This document shows positions 46,259-58,641 of a stretch of 64,000 nt of DNA, piece after piece (within the stretch, counting starts at the first letter, position 1; each line of letters begins with the position of its first letter). The position numbers and the translations under genes are program-made. The DNA lies in NCBI RefSeq assembly GCF_030272615.1, contig NC_081415.1, positions 231,254,303-231,318,302 on the forward strand. Direction: 5' to 3'. The notes beneath the pieces were generated by a model. That model saw only the letters and a list, made by a program, of their open reading frames with translations. It was not told where the DNA came from and made no database searches. Source of the stretch: Cryptomeria japonica. Lineage: Eukaryota > Streptophyta > Pinopsida > Cupressales > Cupressaceae.

Positions 46259-48377
46259 TCAGACCCATGACTATAAGATTTCTAATGTTGTTTTAATAGA
46301 TTTGATTTTTGGTTTTTATCACTAATAAACATGTGTTAAATTTGCAAATAAAAATATATATTTTTTGCTTGTTCTTCTGTGATAGTCAAAAATGGTCTCT
46401 GTTTGAAGGGCATAACTTTTTATTGAACTGTTGGATATAATCCAATTTTTGATATGTTGTTTAAAACCAAGTTTCCAGTATTTTTAATGGAGAGATTTTC
46501 CTAATGTTTTCGGGGTTGAAAGTTATGAATGACAGAGTACAGTACTATAATTTTACTTGTTCTCATGTGACAATCAAAAATGGTCTATGTTTGGAGGGTA
46601 TAACTTTTTATTCCACTCTCAGATTTGAACTAATTTTTTATATGTTGTTTCCAACCAAGTTTTCTACATTTTCACTGAAGCGATTTACTTAATTGTGTTT
46701 GGTTGGAAAGTTATGAATGATAGCGTGAAGTACTATAAAAACTGTCACAACTAGATAGTCATAAAGAATGGAAATTCTTGTTAGATTAGTTTAATTTACA
46801 GTTTGCATGCTAGAATTTTCTTTTGATGATTTTTTTTAAAGTTATTTTGGCAACTAATTTTGGGCTTTTAATTTTTGTAGGTTTGCTTGGAAAATAATTC
46901 AATCATTAAATATACGCTTGCCAAAGATTATAAACTCGAACTACTGATATCTTTGTTTCGCAGGTTGCCTTGGGAGATACAAACAAACATTTTGTCTTCT
47001 TAATATTTTTAGGAACACTTCAATTTCTATAAGGGAAAGAAATTTGTTTTATGTGTTTTTGGGGAAAAATATAGAGTACGAGAGTATTCTCTTGTCCATT
47101 CGAACAATCAAAAATCTAGACCTTGAGGTTTTTTCTATTAGAGTTTGAAATTTGTTGATACCTTTTAGAGGGTGTGCCTCTCAAGAAGCCTCTAAGGCTC
47201 GATGAGAGGGAATGACTCAAATGAATCCGCCCAAAGCCAGGAATCCAACTCACTATAATAAAATGCTTCTGAGGTGAAAGTCCTAAGAGACGGAATAATT
47301 GATGGCACTACTTCATTTATGAGGAGTGTCTCATGTTGAGCATCTTGTAGGGCCTCGTATTCTAAATCATGCTTGTGTGACTACATGGTTTCAACATCCT
47401 GCTAGGTTTTGTATCTAAATCACGCTTGCATGAGATTCAGATGGTTTTTCCGAACAGAACCCTTACTACAAACTTTAGGTTAGAATCTACCTGACTCACC
47501 TTTAAAAGGAGGATAATATTTGTGCAACGGGATAGTTGGTTTCTCCCCCCCAAGATTACTCGCCATATCATGCCCCTATTAGCATTTGGAGTTGGCTAAT
47601 ATAGCATTGCGAATATATTGCATGAGACTCAATGAATGTATTCTGATTAGTTATTCGATGTGTGCATAGGTTGTGGGCAAAGGTTTTCCTTCTCAGCCAA
47701 CTTCCATAGGGTTAGTGTGTTGTGCTTGTTATCATTTTACACCTACTATTTGTTGTGATTTTCATCCCATAAAACAATTGAAACAAAACCTCAAGACAAT
47801 CAGAAACTTCAAACTGAAACTGAAAGATAAACTGAAAACCAAGTCAGTGATCAAAACTCTTCCTATGTCCATTTTCGAGTCGTATGAGTCATCATCATCC
47901 TTCATAGTTTGTCGTCTGCACATAGGCAACAACTATTTGCATTTCTCATTTAGAAACCCTTGGATTGTCATCTAAACATTGAAATTTTCTCATACGATTC
48001 ATTTCTTAGAAGTCTATCAAAGTTGCTAAAAATAAGGCTTTCGACAATGATGTTTGATCAGTCCTAAAATGTAAACAATAAGCTTTTTCTTGGTTTTCTA
48101 AACCTAAGCATAAAGACACCTTGGTTGTGTACCTTCTGCAACTGTGTTGCATGATTTTGTTGGTTACCTCTTAGCTAGCTCAATTAACCTAATCTGATCA
48201 ACCAATTTGTTTTCCAAACTTCACTCTCGAGTATTAATTAGGCTACTTAGCCTCGACTCAAAATCAGAGTCAGTGTATCTCACTTGCATAAGTTTGAACA
48301 TAAACCTCTGGCCTCAACGAACAACTAGCTTTGATGTCACCTTGACATCTGTAACACTTCTCACTATCAACTATAAA
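46259..48377 (+). other. noncoding leader of element E with a 188-bp tandem duplication
   Basis: Between primer site and gag about 2.1 kb carry no coding signal. Two diverged tandem copies of about 188 bp lie at roughly 46382-46569 and 46570-46757, each with TCAAAAATGGTCT, GGGYATAACTTTTTATT and GAAAGTTATGAATGA. Long leaders are normal for this Gypsy branch. Confidence 0.6.
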
Positions 48378-49636
48378 TGGATACCTTAGCTTCAATTCTC
48401 ATGGCTACCTTGGATCAAATCATTCAAGATATCAAGAAAGAAATATATGACATGAAAATCCAAGAAAATAAATCAATGACTCCATTTGAAAAACAAATGC
48501 ATGATATCAAGAATGTGAACTTCAAGGAATGCTAAAATGACTATATGATTTGTCAATCAAAAGCCAACAAATAATTGACAATCAAAATCCAAATATCAAA
48601 CAAGCTCACAAGATAGCTTCACCAAGACATAAAGACATTTCCTCCAAATATCCTCTAGATAGATAGTTTACGCTTTTGGGGAAATCTATTGAGTCAACTT
48701 TGAAGGAGCTTCTTGAGCATAATCTTATCATATTTCCTAAAAACACCACATGGGATGTGGATTTTTGTGTAAGTGTTGTACATATCATAGACAAAACAAA
48801 CATAAGAATTCAAATTAAATGGAATTAAAACATAAGATTCAAGATCTCATTGATAATGGTGTCATTGAAATTGAAGATCCTAATGACTCACCTAAAGTAA
48901 AAGAAGGAACTACTTCTAAGCATGATCAAAATCATGAACCTATGTCTAGAAAGGCTCCATATGTGGCCTTCATCCCTTCCATGGTTCCTTCATCTCCTAA
49001 AACTTCTCAGTAACAATCCATACCATCTCCTTCAAACAATGAAACTTCTCATGTTTACCTTCAAGGGCTATCTCCTATATAAATCCAAGTTAATGCCAAT
49101 ATTGATACAATTTCCTCTAAAGATTTTAAAATCCCAGATCTTGTGCCATAATGCACTCCAATTCCAAACATACCCACTTCAGAGAGTCCCACTCAAAATG
49201 CTTCCCCATCATGCCAAAATATGGAGACATTCCAAGAATCCCCTACGCCTATGCAAAATCCTATCCCTTCCTTAGAAGTGGTTCCATGTCAAGAGGATAA
49301 TTTGAAGAATGAAGAAATGAGTCCTATCATAAATCAAGATCAAGACACCAAAACTCCTCAATCCCATCAAATTATTGAAAAAGAACCTATTTCACTGGAA
49401 TCCCATGATGATCCCCTTATACCCTTCCATTTCTTCCAAGATGATCCCTTTCCATTTCAAGAGCAAAGCATCCTTCCAAATCCCTTTCCTAATCCACTTC
49501 CTATGTTGGATCATGATATACCTTCCATTCTTTTCGATGATTTCATTGAAAGTCGAGAGTATAGCACCTTTAAATAGGAATCCATTGATCTTCCTCCTTG
49601 TCAAGATCAAAGTATCCCTTCACTTTTAGATCCACC
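48378..49636 (+). pseudogene. Gag remnant of element E
   Basis: Starts at MDTLASILMATLDQIIQDIK, a helical Gag N-terminus. After stops, an FTLLGKSIESTLKELLEHNL segment leads to a degraded Cys/His cluster (TGTAAGTGTTGT, then CAT) and ELKHKIQDLIDNGVIEIEDP, a hallmark following the Gag zinc finger in Tat-type Gypsy elements. From 48819 to 49636 one frame, with several TAG or TAA stops, gives a Pro/Ser/Gln-rich linker (PIPSLEVVPCQEDN, PLIPFHFFQDDPFPFQEQ). Element K cuts it off. Confidence 0.72.
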
Positions 49637-51051
49637 TGTTGGCATTTGCATGAAGATTGCATTGATGATATGTTATGTTGTCATTGATGTCAATTAACCG
49701 GTAATGTTATTTTTGCAATGATGTCTTGTAACCGGTAGAAAGAGCTAAGTGAAAGGAAACTCTAACCGGTAGGTAAGTTTGTGAAGTGAACCGGTATTGC
49801 TAAGTTTGAAGAGTTGAACCGATAAACCCTACCTATTGTTTTGATAAACCCTAACTGATTAAGTTTGGTAAATTTGTTATATTGGTTTATGATCTGGAAA
49901 TGAGCAGAAATGATTATGACACGTATGCAAAATGTATGAAGAGAGTTTCAAAGAGTTTTGGTGCGTTGAGTTAAATCTTTTTGTCTAGGGAATGAAAAAG
50001 TATATTGCATGTAATTCAAAGCGCATGATGAGTTACTAAGTTTGATGAAGCGGTGATCAAGGAGCAGTTGAGGCTTTCTTAAATGATGTGTAGAGATTAT
50101 TATGTAATCCAACAGTCACACCTAAACCAACTTGTTTGTAATCTCTATGAGAATTAAGTTTTTGTTGGGTTACCAACCTAATTGATTTGTATATAAGGTC
50201 GATGAGTTGTTTTAGTTTATGTGTTGGCAAAGTTGAAGTGACTGTGTGATTTCCGAAATGGATGATGTATCTGCAGTTTGAGTAAAGGCATATATGAGCA
50301 TGAAAATGATCTGAACAAGCAAGTGAAGTGTTATTCAAACATATCAGCAAACTCCTGTTGTTTTATAACAATTACAATAGTTAAATCTCCTAACTGGGTA
50401 AGCTCTAACAAGCTTGGTGTTATTCAAATCCTCTAACAAGGTGATGCATTAGCTTGGATTCTAAATCCTTTGCAAAGATTACTCCTCACGGGGTATTGCT
50501 TCTAACAAGGCATTATAGTCAATCCCTTAACTGGGTGGTCCCTAACAGGATCTGTTCTTAACAGGATTTTTTATAAAAACTTTAACAAGCTTGGCTCCTA
50601 ACAAGGTGAACTTCAAAAGAGTTTAGATAGTTATCTTGTGAGTCACATCTCACCATGGTTTTTCCCATTTGGGTTTCCACCTCAAAAATATTGTGTCAAA
50701 TGGTGAATGTTTTTGTGGTTATGTTTCTATGATTGAATTGCTTAACTACTTATTTCACTTTGATAAGTTATGGTAACCGGTAACAACAATATGAAATGAA
50801 GTTTCACTTATGTCAGTAAAAGTATTTGGAAGTTTGTGAGTTACAAGATGTTTACTGTTATCTGTTGTAACTGTCAACCAGTTTATCTTCATAGTTTAAT
50901 TCTGACAGAGATAATGCATTGATAGTTCTAAGTTTACTTGAGAAGTTATTTCTAAGATTGGTGAAGTTAATATTAGTTTTTCTATCTATTGATTCACCCC
51001 CCCCCCCCTCTTAGTAGTTGACCGGATCCTTTTCTATTCATCATACCATCA
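49637..51051 (+). repeat. 5' LTR of element K
   Basis: 1415 bp, TGTTGGCATTTGC...CATACCATCA. Contains AACCGGT motifs (49697-49760 and 50775), a run of AACAGG/AACAAGG repeats (50370-50620), and near its end the C-tract GATTCACCCCCCC...CTCTTAG. Similar length and plan to the H LTRs. Confidence 0.85.
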
Positions 51052-51053
51052 AT

Positions 51054-51066
51054 TGGTATCAAATCT
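51054..51066 (+). other. primer-binding site of element K
   Basis: TGGTATCAAATC, a decayed TGGTATCAGAGC, two bases from the LTR end. Confidence 0.8.
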
Positions 51067-51123
51067 CTTCTCAGGTCCTCTAAGGTCTAAGCCTAACAGA
51101 TTGAGGTAATGATCTTGTAGATC

Positions 51124-52180
51124 GTGATAAAGAAGGAAGGTTTGAAGTTTAATAGAGAGAACTATAAGATATGGAGTGACATAATGAAAATTTACATCAA
51201 GAGTCTTGGAAATCAATACTGGGAACATGTTAATAGGCAATATGTTGCACCTAGTGGGACTATGACTGATGATCAGAAGAAAGAGCAACAAGAAAACAAC
51301 CTAGCACTAGAGGCTATTATTAGTTCTTTGTTTGATGTTGAATTTGTTGATGTTCATGGTTTGGAGACTGCACATGAGGTATGGAATAAACTTGAAGAGA
51401 TTTATAGTGGTGATGAACATGTGAAGATTGCCAAGGAAGAGAGTCTAAGAGGGAAGTTTGATGACATGTGGATGGCTGAAGGTGAGAATATCCAGCAGTA
51501 TGGTCAGAGGATAAAAGAGATAGTGGGAGAGATCAAGAGTGTTGGTGGTAAAATGGATGATGCCACAATAGTTAGTAAGGTGTTGAGAACCCTGCTATCG
51601 GTCTATGCTATCCGAGTTGTAGTCATTTAGGAGTTGAAATCTATCGACAAAACTAAGGTAACCCTTGACTCCATCATTGGTAAGGTTTCTGCTTTTGAAC
51701 TAAATGGCTATGATGGTAGTATTCATAAATTTGAATCAGCATTTAGAGATTTTGTTTCTAACCCATCTATGAGTAAAATCATATATGTTAGTCACTATCA
51801 TGAATCTAGATCTAGCAGAGAAATTGCTAAGAAGACAATTTAGTCAAGCTTGAAGCATTGTTGGCTAAGCGGTTGCCCAGAGGTACCAGCAAATATAGAG
51901 GTAAATTACCTTTGAAATGTTTTGCTCGCAACAAGATTGGACACATAGCTGCTAACTATCCTAATGGTGATAATGAGTACAAGCGAGACAAGTTCAAGAA
52001 GTACAAAAGAAAAGGCAAAAGAGATTATCTTATTGCAGTTGATGGCAGTGTCACTGATGAGGAATTTGATGGTGGTTCTAATGAAGACATTGTGTTTGTA
52101 GCCATTAAAAAGGATACATCTAATGAGAAAGATTTAGTTTCTCGCATGGATAATTCTAATGACTGGATCATTGATAGTGG
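51124..52180 (+). pseudogene. Gag and protease start of element K
   Basis: Alignable end to end with the Gag of element H. MIKKEGLKFNRENYKIWSD is the N-terminus, although an ATA or ATG choice at the start is uncertain. UBN2-type Gag is interrupted by TAG at 51628, where H has Gln (AAIQELRF), and by another TAG at 51841. Knuckle CFARNKIGHIAANY has lost two Cys. The acidic region and the protease motif WIIDSG follow, and element G is inserted exactly after DSG. Confidence 0.88.
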
Positions 52181-53386
52181 TGTTAGGATAACCGGTGAAC
52201 AACTGAGAGGGGGGGTGAAACAGTTAATAGATTATATCAATTAATCCACTTTACAACCTTAAACCGAAGCACATGAACATTAAATACAAAAATAGCAAAA
52301 ATAGATACCGGTAAACAATGCAACACATAATCAATCGAACAAATAATCAACACAATGCAACCATACCACATAACACCATGATTTGTACGTGGAAAACCAG
52401 GTAAAGGGAAAAACCATGGTGGGAATCCTACCCACAGTCAGATGATACTTCTATAGAAAGTATGTGATACAATGAGGGGACTGCACATGCAGGAAGGCAC
52501 ACTGCCTAGAGCGCACTCCTCATTACAAAAGAGTCTCACTGACTACAGAGAGGTTAAAACCACCTCAAGATAATTGGACAACAATCCAATAGAATGAATT
52601 GCCAGAGATGGCATCTACCATGCCTGAATGATATTACGTTATTCACTTCAATGATCGACCAAATCCTCTACCTGAATGATATTACGTTATTCACACATTA
52701 CATTCCCATACCTTGTCTATTACACTTATCTACAATGAGATCTTCCATTGATTTATACAAACCCTAAGGCCTAAACCAATTAGGTCGGCCACCTAAAAGA
52801 TATTACAATAATATTATTACATGCATCCATATTACAATGATATTCCATGTCGGCTTTAGACCAAAATAATATTAACTAATCCATAAAACATCTTGATAAC
52901 GTGTAGAGAACATGTTAACATAATACCAATCCATAACCTAGATAGGCACCGCACCTATTCGGGGTTCACCATGCCAAAGTGATGTCTGCACCTAGTTGAA
53001 GCATGATCAAAGATCACCTTCTGCATCCTAGAAACCACACAAACACCACTTATGTATCCTGTCAAAGATTTCCACTAAAAGCTTTGTCGGTAAAACCTTA
53101 AACCTATGTTGGTAAGGGTTTACTAAAGTGTATGATAGAATCTGATCACCAAGTCAATACCAGCTGACCAAGACATACTCCATAAGCATGTAACACATAG
53201 AACCAAACATAATCCATTGACCCAAACATGTCGGAAGTGTCCAACATATAGTCTCTTCTCCCGGTAACACTAGATCTTCTGTCGGTAACCAAAACTTGTC
53301 TACCGATAACCAACCATAACAGGTAGTGTTGACATCAATGACAAAACATCAATGCAACACATAATGAATCCTTCCTATTGCTAACA
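52181..53386 (-). repeat. 3' LTR of element G
   Basis: 1206 bp, plus-strand TGTTAGGATAACC...TATTGCTAACA. Has GAGAGGGGGGGTGAAAC near the start. A segment CTGAATGATATTACGTTATTCAC occurs twice (52622 and 52672), whereas the other LTR has a different sequence at the first position. Confidence 0.9.
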
Positions 53387-53400
53387 ATCTCCCCCTTTGG
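53387..53400 (-). other. polypurine tract of element G
   Basis: Minus strand CCAAAGGGGGAGAT before the 3' LTR, with more tracts at about 53486, 53562 and 53628. Confidence 0.85.
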
Positions 53401-53717
53401 CATTGATGGCAACACAAGATGTGAAAAACATCTAAGTACCAAAAAATGCCAAACAAGTCTCTGCCAATGGAAGACAACTAACAAACTCCCCCTTTGAATA
53501 ATATCTTTGTATAGCTCTGGAAAACAACTCCTTAAGTTTTATTTTTCACATCAATATCTCTCCCCCTTTGACATCAATGCCAAAGATATGACATAGATAT
53601 CAAAATTTTGTGAACCTCAAAGCTTACTACTCCCCCTGAGTAGTAGCAACACTACATCAATCTGGAGCAAAGGATAAAGTTGTTGATCCATACCGGAATG
53701 ATGTACTACATAATCAG

Positions 53718-55409
53718 CTAAGTCTCTATTGGAGGGGTAGATACCCCTAACCTATCTCTTAAATATTCAAATGATTCTTTAGACAATGGTTTAGTGAATA
53801 TATCTGCAATCTTCTCTTTAGTGTTCACATAAACCAATTTGACTTCCTTTTCTTCTACCTTGTCCTTAAGAAAGTTATACTTTATTGATATGAGCTTGGT
53901 CTTAGAGTGAAATATCAGATTCTTAGACATGTCAATAGTTGCAGAGTTATCACAGTAGATAAATACTGGTTCACTATAATTTACCTTGATATCCTTCAAC
54001 ATTTGCTTCATTCATAGAACTTGTGTACAATTAGTTGTTGTTGCAACATATTCAGCTTCTACAGTAGATAAAGAAATGCATGACTGTTTTTTGTTGATCC
54101 ATGAAACTAGTTTCTTTCCAAGAAAGAAAGCTCCACCAGAATTTCTCTTCCTATCCTCGGTATCTCCTACCCAATTTGAATTTGTATATGCACATAAAGT
54201 GAAGTTATCATATCTAGAATACCATAAGCCATATTCAGTTGTACCTTGCAAATATCGAAATATCCTCTTTACTGCACATTCATGATTTTCTTTAGGATTA
54301 ATTTGATATCTTGAAACAATACTCATTGCATTCATAATATCTGGTCTAATCTAAGTTAGATATAATAAGCCACCAATCATAGACTTATACCTTGTTGAAT
54401 TTACCGGTGTAGATGTATCTTTGATAGATAATTTCTCACTTGTCACCATAGGAGTACTTACCGGTTTGGAATTATCCATACCAAACTTCTTCAATAATTC
54501 TCTTTGATACTTTGTTTGAAAGATAAAGATGCCTCTATCAGTTTGATTAATCTACAAACCTAAGAAAAATTTCATTTCACCAATCATGGAAATTTCAAAT
54601 TCATTCTTCATGTTGTTACCAAATTCCATGCACAATTTATCTTCTCCTCAAAAAATGATATCATCAACAAATACTTCAATAATCATAATATCATCATCAA
54701 TGATCTTGTAATATAAATTATTGTCAGCACTTCCTTTAGTAAAACAAAGCTTCAAAAGATATTTATCCAACCTTGTATACCAAGCTCTAGGAGCTTGTTT
54801 CAATCCATGTAATGCTTTCTTTAACCTACAAACCATATCGTTATCATCTGTCAATGAAAAACCATTAGGTTGCTCAATGTATACCTCTTGTTCAATTTAA
54901 CCATTCAAAAATGCACATTTGACATCCATTTGATAGACCTTATAGTTCTTATATGTTGCATAGGCAAGAAATAGTCTAACAGCTTCACTTCTAGCTACGG
55001 GTGCAAATATCTCACCATAATTAATTCCTTCCTTTTGAGAATATCATTTAAAAACTAGTCTAGCCTCATTTCTTATAGCTTGACCATCCTCATTTAGTTT
55101 AGTTCTAAAAATGCATTTAGTTCCAATAAAATTCTTATTTTTAGGTCTAGGAACTAAAGTCCAAGTTTCATTCTTCTCTATCTGATATAATCCATCTTCC
55201 ATAGCCTTTAACCAATGTTTATCTTTACAAGATTCAATAATAGATGTCATTTCAGCTTGAGAAATAAGACATACCTCTTCATTCACCAGTCTTCTTCTTG
55301 TCATAACTCCCTTGTCCCTATCTCCAATGATTTGATCTTCAGAATGATTTAATCTTACATACCTTGGAGTCTTCTGATCTTCAAGTTCACTGACGTGATC
55401 ATCAGTCAC
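53718..55409 (-). pseudogene. reverse transcriptase and RNase H of element G
   Basis: Pre-RT block KHWLKAMEDGLYQIEKNETW with TKCIFRTKLNEDG (55044-55300). RT has KKALHGLKQAPRAWYTRLDK and FVDDIIF (54648-54854). RNase H has YTNSNWVGDTEDRKRNSGGA, STVEAEYVATTTNCTQ, CDNSATIDMSKN and DIFTKPLSKESFEYLRDRLG (53718-54335). TNSNW stands where relatives have TDADW, so the first RNase H Asp is probably lost. Stops near 54890 and 54550 and frame changes break the gene. Confidence 0.88.
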
Positions 55410-56649
55410 AGTTGATTTTTTAGACTGTGTCAGTGTAACTGTCTCAGTGTCCTATACCGGTCGAGGTATTGTCAGTTCAGTTATGATAATTTCCACTGTC
55501 AGTTCCCTATCATATGATATAGATTGATTTCTGTATTGTTCATCCACTTTCACATTTGCACTTTCTACAATTTTCTACAATCTTTTGTTATAACATCTAT
55601 ATGCTTTTCTTCGATTAGAATATCCAAGAAATACTCCTTCATCACATCTAGGATCAAAATTCCCAATTGAATCATCCCTTTTGATATAACATTTACTTTG
55701 AAATATTAAACAGTAGGTGTATGTTCAAACCATTATTCATAAGGAGTCTTACCGGTTTCACCTTTGATATGAACTCTATTGAATGTGTAGATTGTTGTAC
55801 TCACTGCTTCTCTCTAGTAGATGTGAGGCAATTTAGTGTCCATCATCATGGTCCTTGTTGCATCCAAAATGGTTTTGTTCTTTCTTTCCACTACTCCATT
55901 CTGCTGAGGAGTCCTAGGTGCAGATAATTGTCTCCTAATTCCATTTGTCTCACAATAACTATTAAATTCATGAGAAGTGAACTCACGCCTTGATCTGATC
56001 TTAGACATTTGATTTTCAGTCCAGTTTTAGTTTCTACTTTTGCTTTAAAGATCTTTAATTTCTAAAAAGCTTCAGACTTCTCCCTAAGAAAAGTCACCCA
56101 CATCATTCTAGAATAATCATCAATTATTAGCATGAAGTATCTATCACCTTGAAAGCTTCTAGTTCTTGTTGGACCACATAAGTCAGTATGAATCAAATCA
56201 AGAACATCATTAGATTTATCTTGTATGCTCTTAAAAGTAGTTCTAACTTGCTTTCCCAATTGACATTCCTTACATACCGGATTATGAGGCTTCATAGTCT
56301 TAGGTATATCTCTAACTGACTTTGTTGAACTGATCTTGACAATGCAATCAAAATTAACATGACACAACCTTTTATGCCATAACCAACTCTCATCAATATG
56401 AGCAATCAAACATGTCTTATTACTAAGGTTTAGGTGAAAGATATTACCTCGAGTCTGAGTACCAATAGAAATCTCCAAACCAATCTTGTTAATGATTTTG
56501 CATTTTCTATCCTTGAATTGAAGTTGGAATCCCTTGTCCACCAATTGAACAACACTCAAAATATTATGCTTTAAACCTTCTACATAATAGACATTGTCAG
56601 TATTATGCTTACCATCCAAAGAAATAGTGCCTCTACCTTGATCATACAT
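55410..56649 (-). pseudogene. integrase of element G
   Basis: Pre-integrase region (NILSVVQLVDKGFQLQF), H-H-C-C with WHKRLCHVNFD (LCHV in place of LGHV) and CKECQLGKQ, core HTDLCGPTRTRSFQGDRYFM and DDYSRMMWVTFLREKSEAF (56062-56649). A one-base deletion falls inside the SDQGGEF block near 55985. The third residue is kept in QNGVVERKNKTILDATRTM (55814-56008). Beyond that (55470-55800) only scattered blocks remain. Confidence 0.87.
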
Positions 56650-57912
56650 GCTTTGCCATCTCCAAATCTTACTTGACCGCCATTGTATTCATGTAGGGAC
56701 AAAAAATTTCTTTTATCTATAGTAATATGATGTGAGAATCCACTATCAATTACCCACTCATCCTTGTCTTCAACTTTTGCTGCCAGGGCCTTTTCTTCAT
56801 TCTTGATAGCCAGTTCTAGTTCATCTTCCTTTAGGGCATAGAACACCCATTCCTTTCCATTTCCATATCCACTAGCAGATTCTTCTGTCGGTTCATCCTC
56901 AGAGTCATCAATTACTCCTTCCTCATCTTCTATATAGCATTGTTTGTTTCTCTTGAATTTATATCTACTTTGATTAGGCTTGAATTATTTCTTAACTCTT
57001 TCTTCAAATCTTACATTCCTTTCAGGACATCTAGATGCAAAATGACCAATCTTATTACATGTAAAACATTTAAAAGGTGCTTTTCCTTCATACTTACTTC
57101 TCGTCGGTCCTTTAGGTACTCTTCTAGCAAATAAGGCTTCAAGTTGCTCAAATTCTTCATCCTCTTTCCTCATATCTTCCAGTTCTTTTGCATATAGGGC
57201 TTTCCAATCATTCTTGTCGCTAGATGATGATGACGATGATGATGATGCATGAAAAGCAGGTTCAGATTTTGCAGCTCCAGACGGTCCAAATTCTTCAAGC
57301 TCAAAAGCAAATAACTTCCCAATCAAAATGTCTTTGTTAACTGAGGTGTTTTCCATTGTTCTCAATTCATTAATTGCAGTTGCCTTCATATTGTAAGCCA
57401 GTGGAAGGGCTCTCAAGACTTTGGAAACTATTTCATCTTCACTCAGAGATCCTCCACAACATTGAATTCCTGTGACAATCTCATTTACTCTTTCCATGAA
57501 TGTATCAATTATTTCATTGTCATCCATCTTCAGGTTCTCATATCTCACCTGGTAACCATCAAGTTTAGCAATTTTAATAGTAGGCTCACCTTCATTCAAA
57601 GTTTTCAATTTATCTCGCATAACCTTTGTAGATGATTTATCAATCAATCCTATGATCTGCTAATCAGTAAGTGCACACAAGAGAGCTTCTCTAGCTCTAC
57701 AATCATTCTCAATATTTTTTATCCATGTGTGTAGGAGCAGGATTGCCAGATGTTAGATCATAAGGTGTGTATCCTTCCTCAATGATCTCCCAAATATCCT
57801 TGACAAGACATCTAAGATGAGTTTCCTTTTAGATTTTCCATATACCATAATTTGTTCCATCAAGCTTAGGGATTTCTCTTCTGAAAATTATTGTCGATGG
57901 ATTAGTTGACAT
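56580..57912 (-). pseudogene. Gag and protease of element G
   Basis: Begins at MSTNPSTIIFRREIPKLDGT next to the primer site; TAG follows GIWKI, and a frame change near 57650 leads into the main stretch. UBN2-type Gag with VSKVLRALPLAYNMKATAIN, a run of eight Ser codons (GATGATGATG repeats, 57222-57246), intact knuckle CFTCNKIGHFASRC, acidic region, then protease WVIDSGFSHHIT. Homologous to the B Gag. Confidence 0.88.
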
Positions 57913-57956
57913 AGGATCTACCTCAAGTGGTTGAGCTTCTGCAAAAGAGGACCAAA

Positions 57957-57969
57957 GCTTTGATACCAA
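57957..57969 (-). other. primer-binding site of element G
   Basis: Minus strand TGGTATCAAAGC, one change from the standard initiator-tRNA-Met type site. Confidence 0.85.
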
Positions 57970-58145
57970 TATTAGGATAACTGGTGAACAACTAAGAGGA
58001 GGGGGGTGAATCAGTTGTTAATAGATTATATCAATTAATCCACTTTACAACCTTAAACCGGAGCACATAAACATTAAACACCAAAATAGTAGAAACAAAT
58101 ATCGTTAAACAATGCAACAAATAATAAATCAAATAGATAATTAAC
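57970..58145 (-). repeat. 5' LTR of element G, first piece
   Basis: Plus-strand TATTAGGATAACTGG... matches the start of the 3' LTR at 52181. Cut after TTAAC (58141-58145) by element L. Confidence 0.9.
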
Positions 58146-58581
58146 TGTTGAAATGTGGTGACTGATCAACAAAGTATTGTACACTCAGCACGTATCCTCG
58201 CCGGGGTCCAGGGCCGGGCCGGGCCGGGCCTCGGGCAGGGATTCGGGGGCGGCAGCCCCCGAGAAAAAAAAATTTGCCATTTTTTGTTGATGAAAATCGA
58301 CATTGTAATAAAACCCTAAAAAAGGCCGACTTTGTTTGTTGCCCTAAAAACGCATGTTATAAGCGGTTGGGATGCTTAAGGCATTGTAAGGTTGATGTAC
58401 TATTTTTGCTGGATAATAAGAAAGATTGGACGGCTGTTTATGGTGGACGTAACCCATTCTGGGTGAACCACGTTAAATATCTATGTTATCTGTGTCCTGT
58501 TTTATTTCTTTATCTTTTGTATTTAAATCTGCATATAATTGTTAGTTCATATTTGCTTCGGATCTGCTTGAAACCCTAACA
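58146..58581 (+). repeat. 5' LTR of element L
   Basis: 436 bp, TGTTGAAATGTGG...ACCCTAACA. A GC-rich segment (GGGCCGGGCCGGGCC, then CGGGGGC-GGCA-GCCCCCG at 58244-58261, a 7-bp perfect stem) is followed by an A-run. By eye about 25-30 differences from the 3' copy, roughly 94 percent identity. Confidence 0.95.
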
Positions 58582-58583
58582 AT

Positions 58584-58596
58584 TGGTATTAGAGCG
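58584..58596 (+). other. primer-binding site of element L
   Basis: TGGTATTAGAGC, two bases from the LTR end; initiator-tRNA-Met type with one change. Confidence 0.88.
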
Positions 58597-58641
58597 AGGT
58601 TTTCTGTAAATTGGCAGGACTTTCAGATTTGAGTGGGAGCA

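Larger units (their letters stand above)
45130..49636 (+). mobile_element. Ty3/Gypsy Tat-like element E (plus), 5' part
   Basis: LTR (45130 to about 46236), primer site, long leader and a gag remnant in plus orientation, inserted in element C. It is cut at 49637 by element K and its pol and 3' LTR lie beyond the window. Lineage rests on the primer-site type and the ELKHKIQDLIDNGVIEI block. Confidence 0.75.
49637..52180 (+). mobile_element. Sirevirus-like Copia element K (plus), 5' part
   Basis: LTR, primer site, gag and protease start, inserted in the gag of E. It is cut at 52181 by element G; its remaining part lies beyond the window. Gag is a sister of that of H. Left flank CCACC is the candidate TSD. 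Confidence 0.85.

Noticed and set aside
58274-58579. 101-codon open frame in the LTR of L, also present at 62829-63101
   Set aside because: It lies wholly inside both LTR copies and overlaps their control region; its presence twice follows from LTR duplication. Lys/Cys-rich translation has no known domain.
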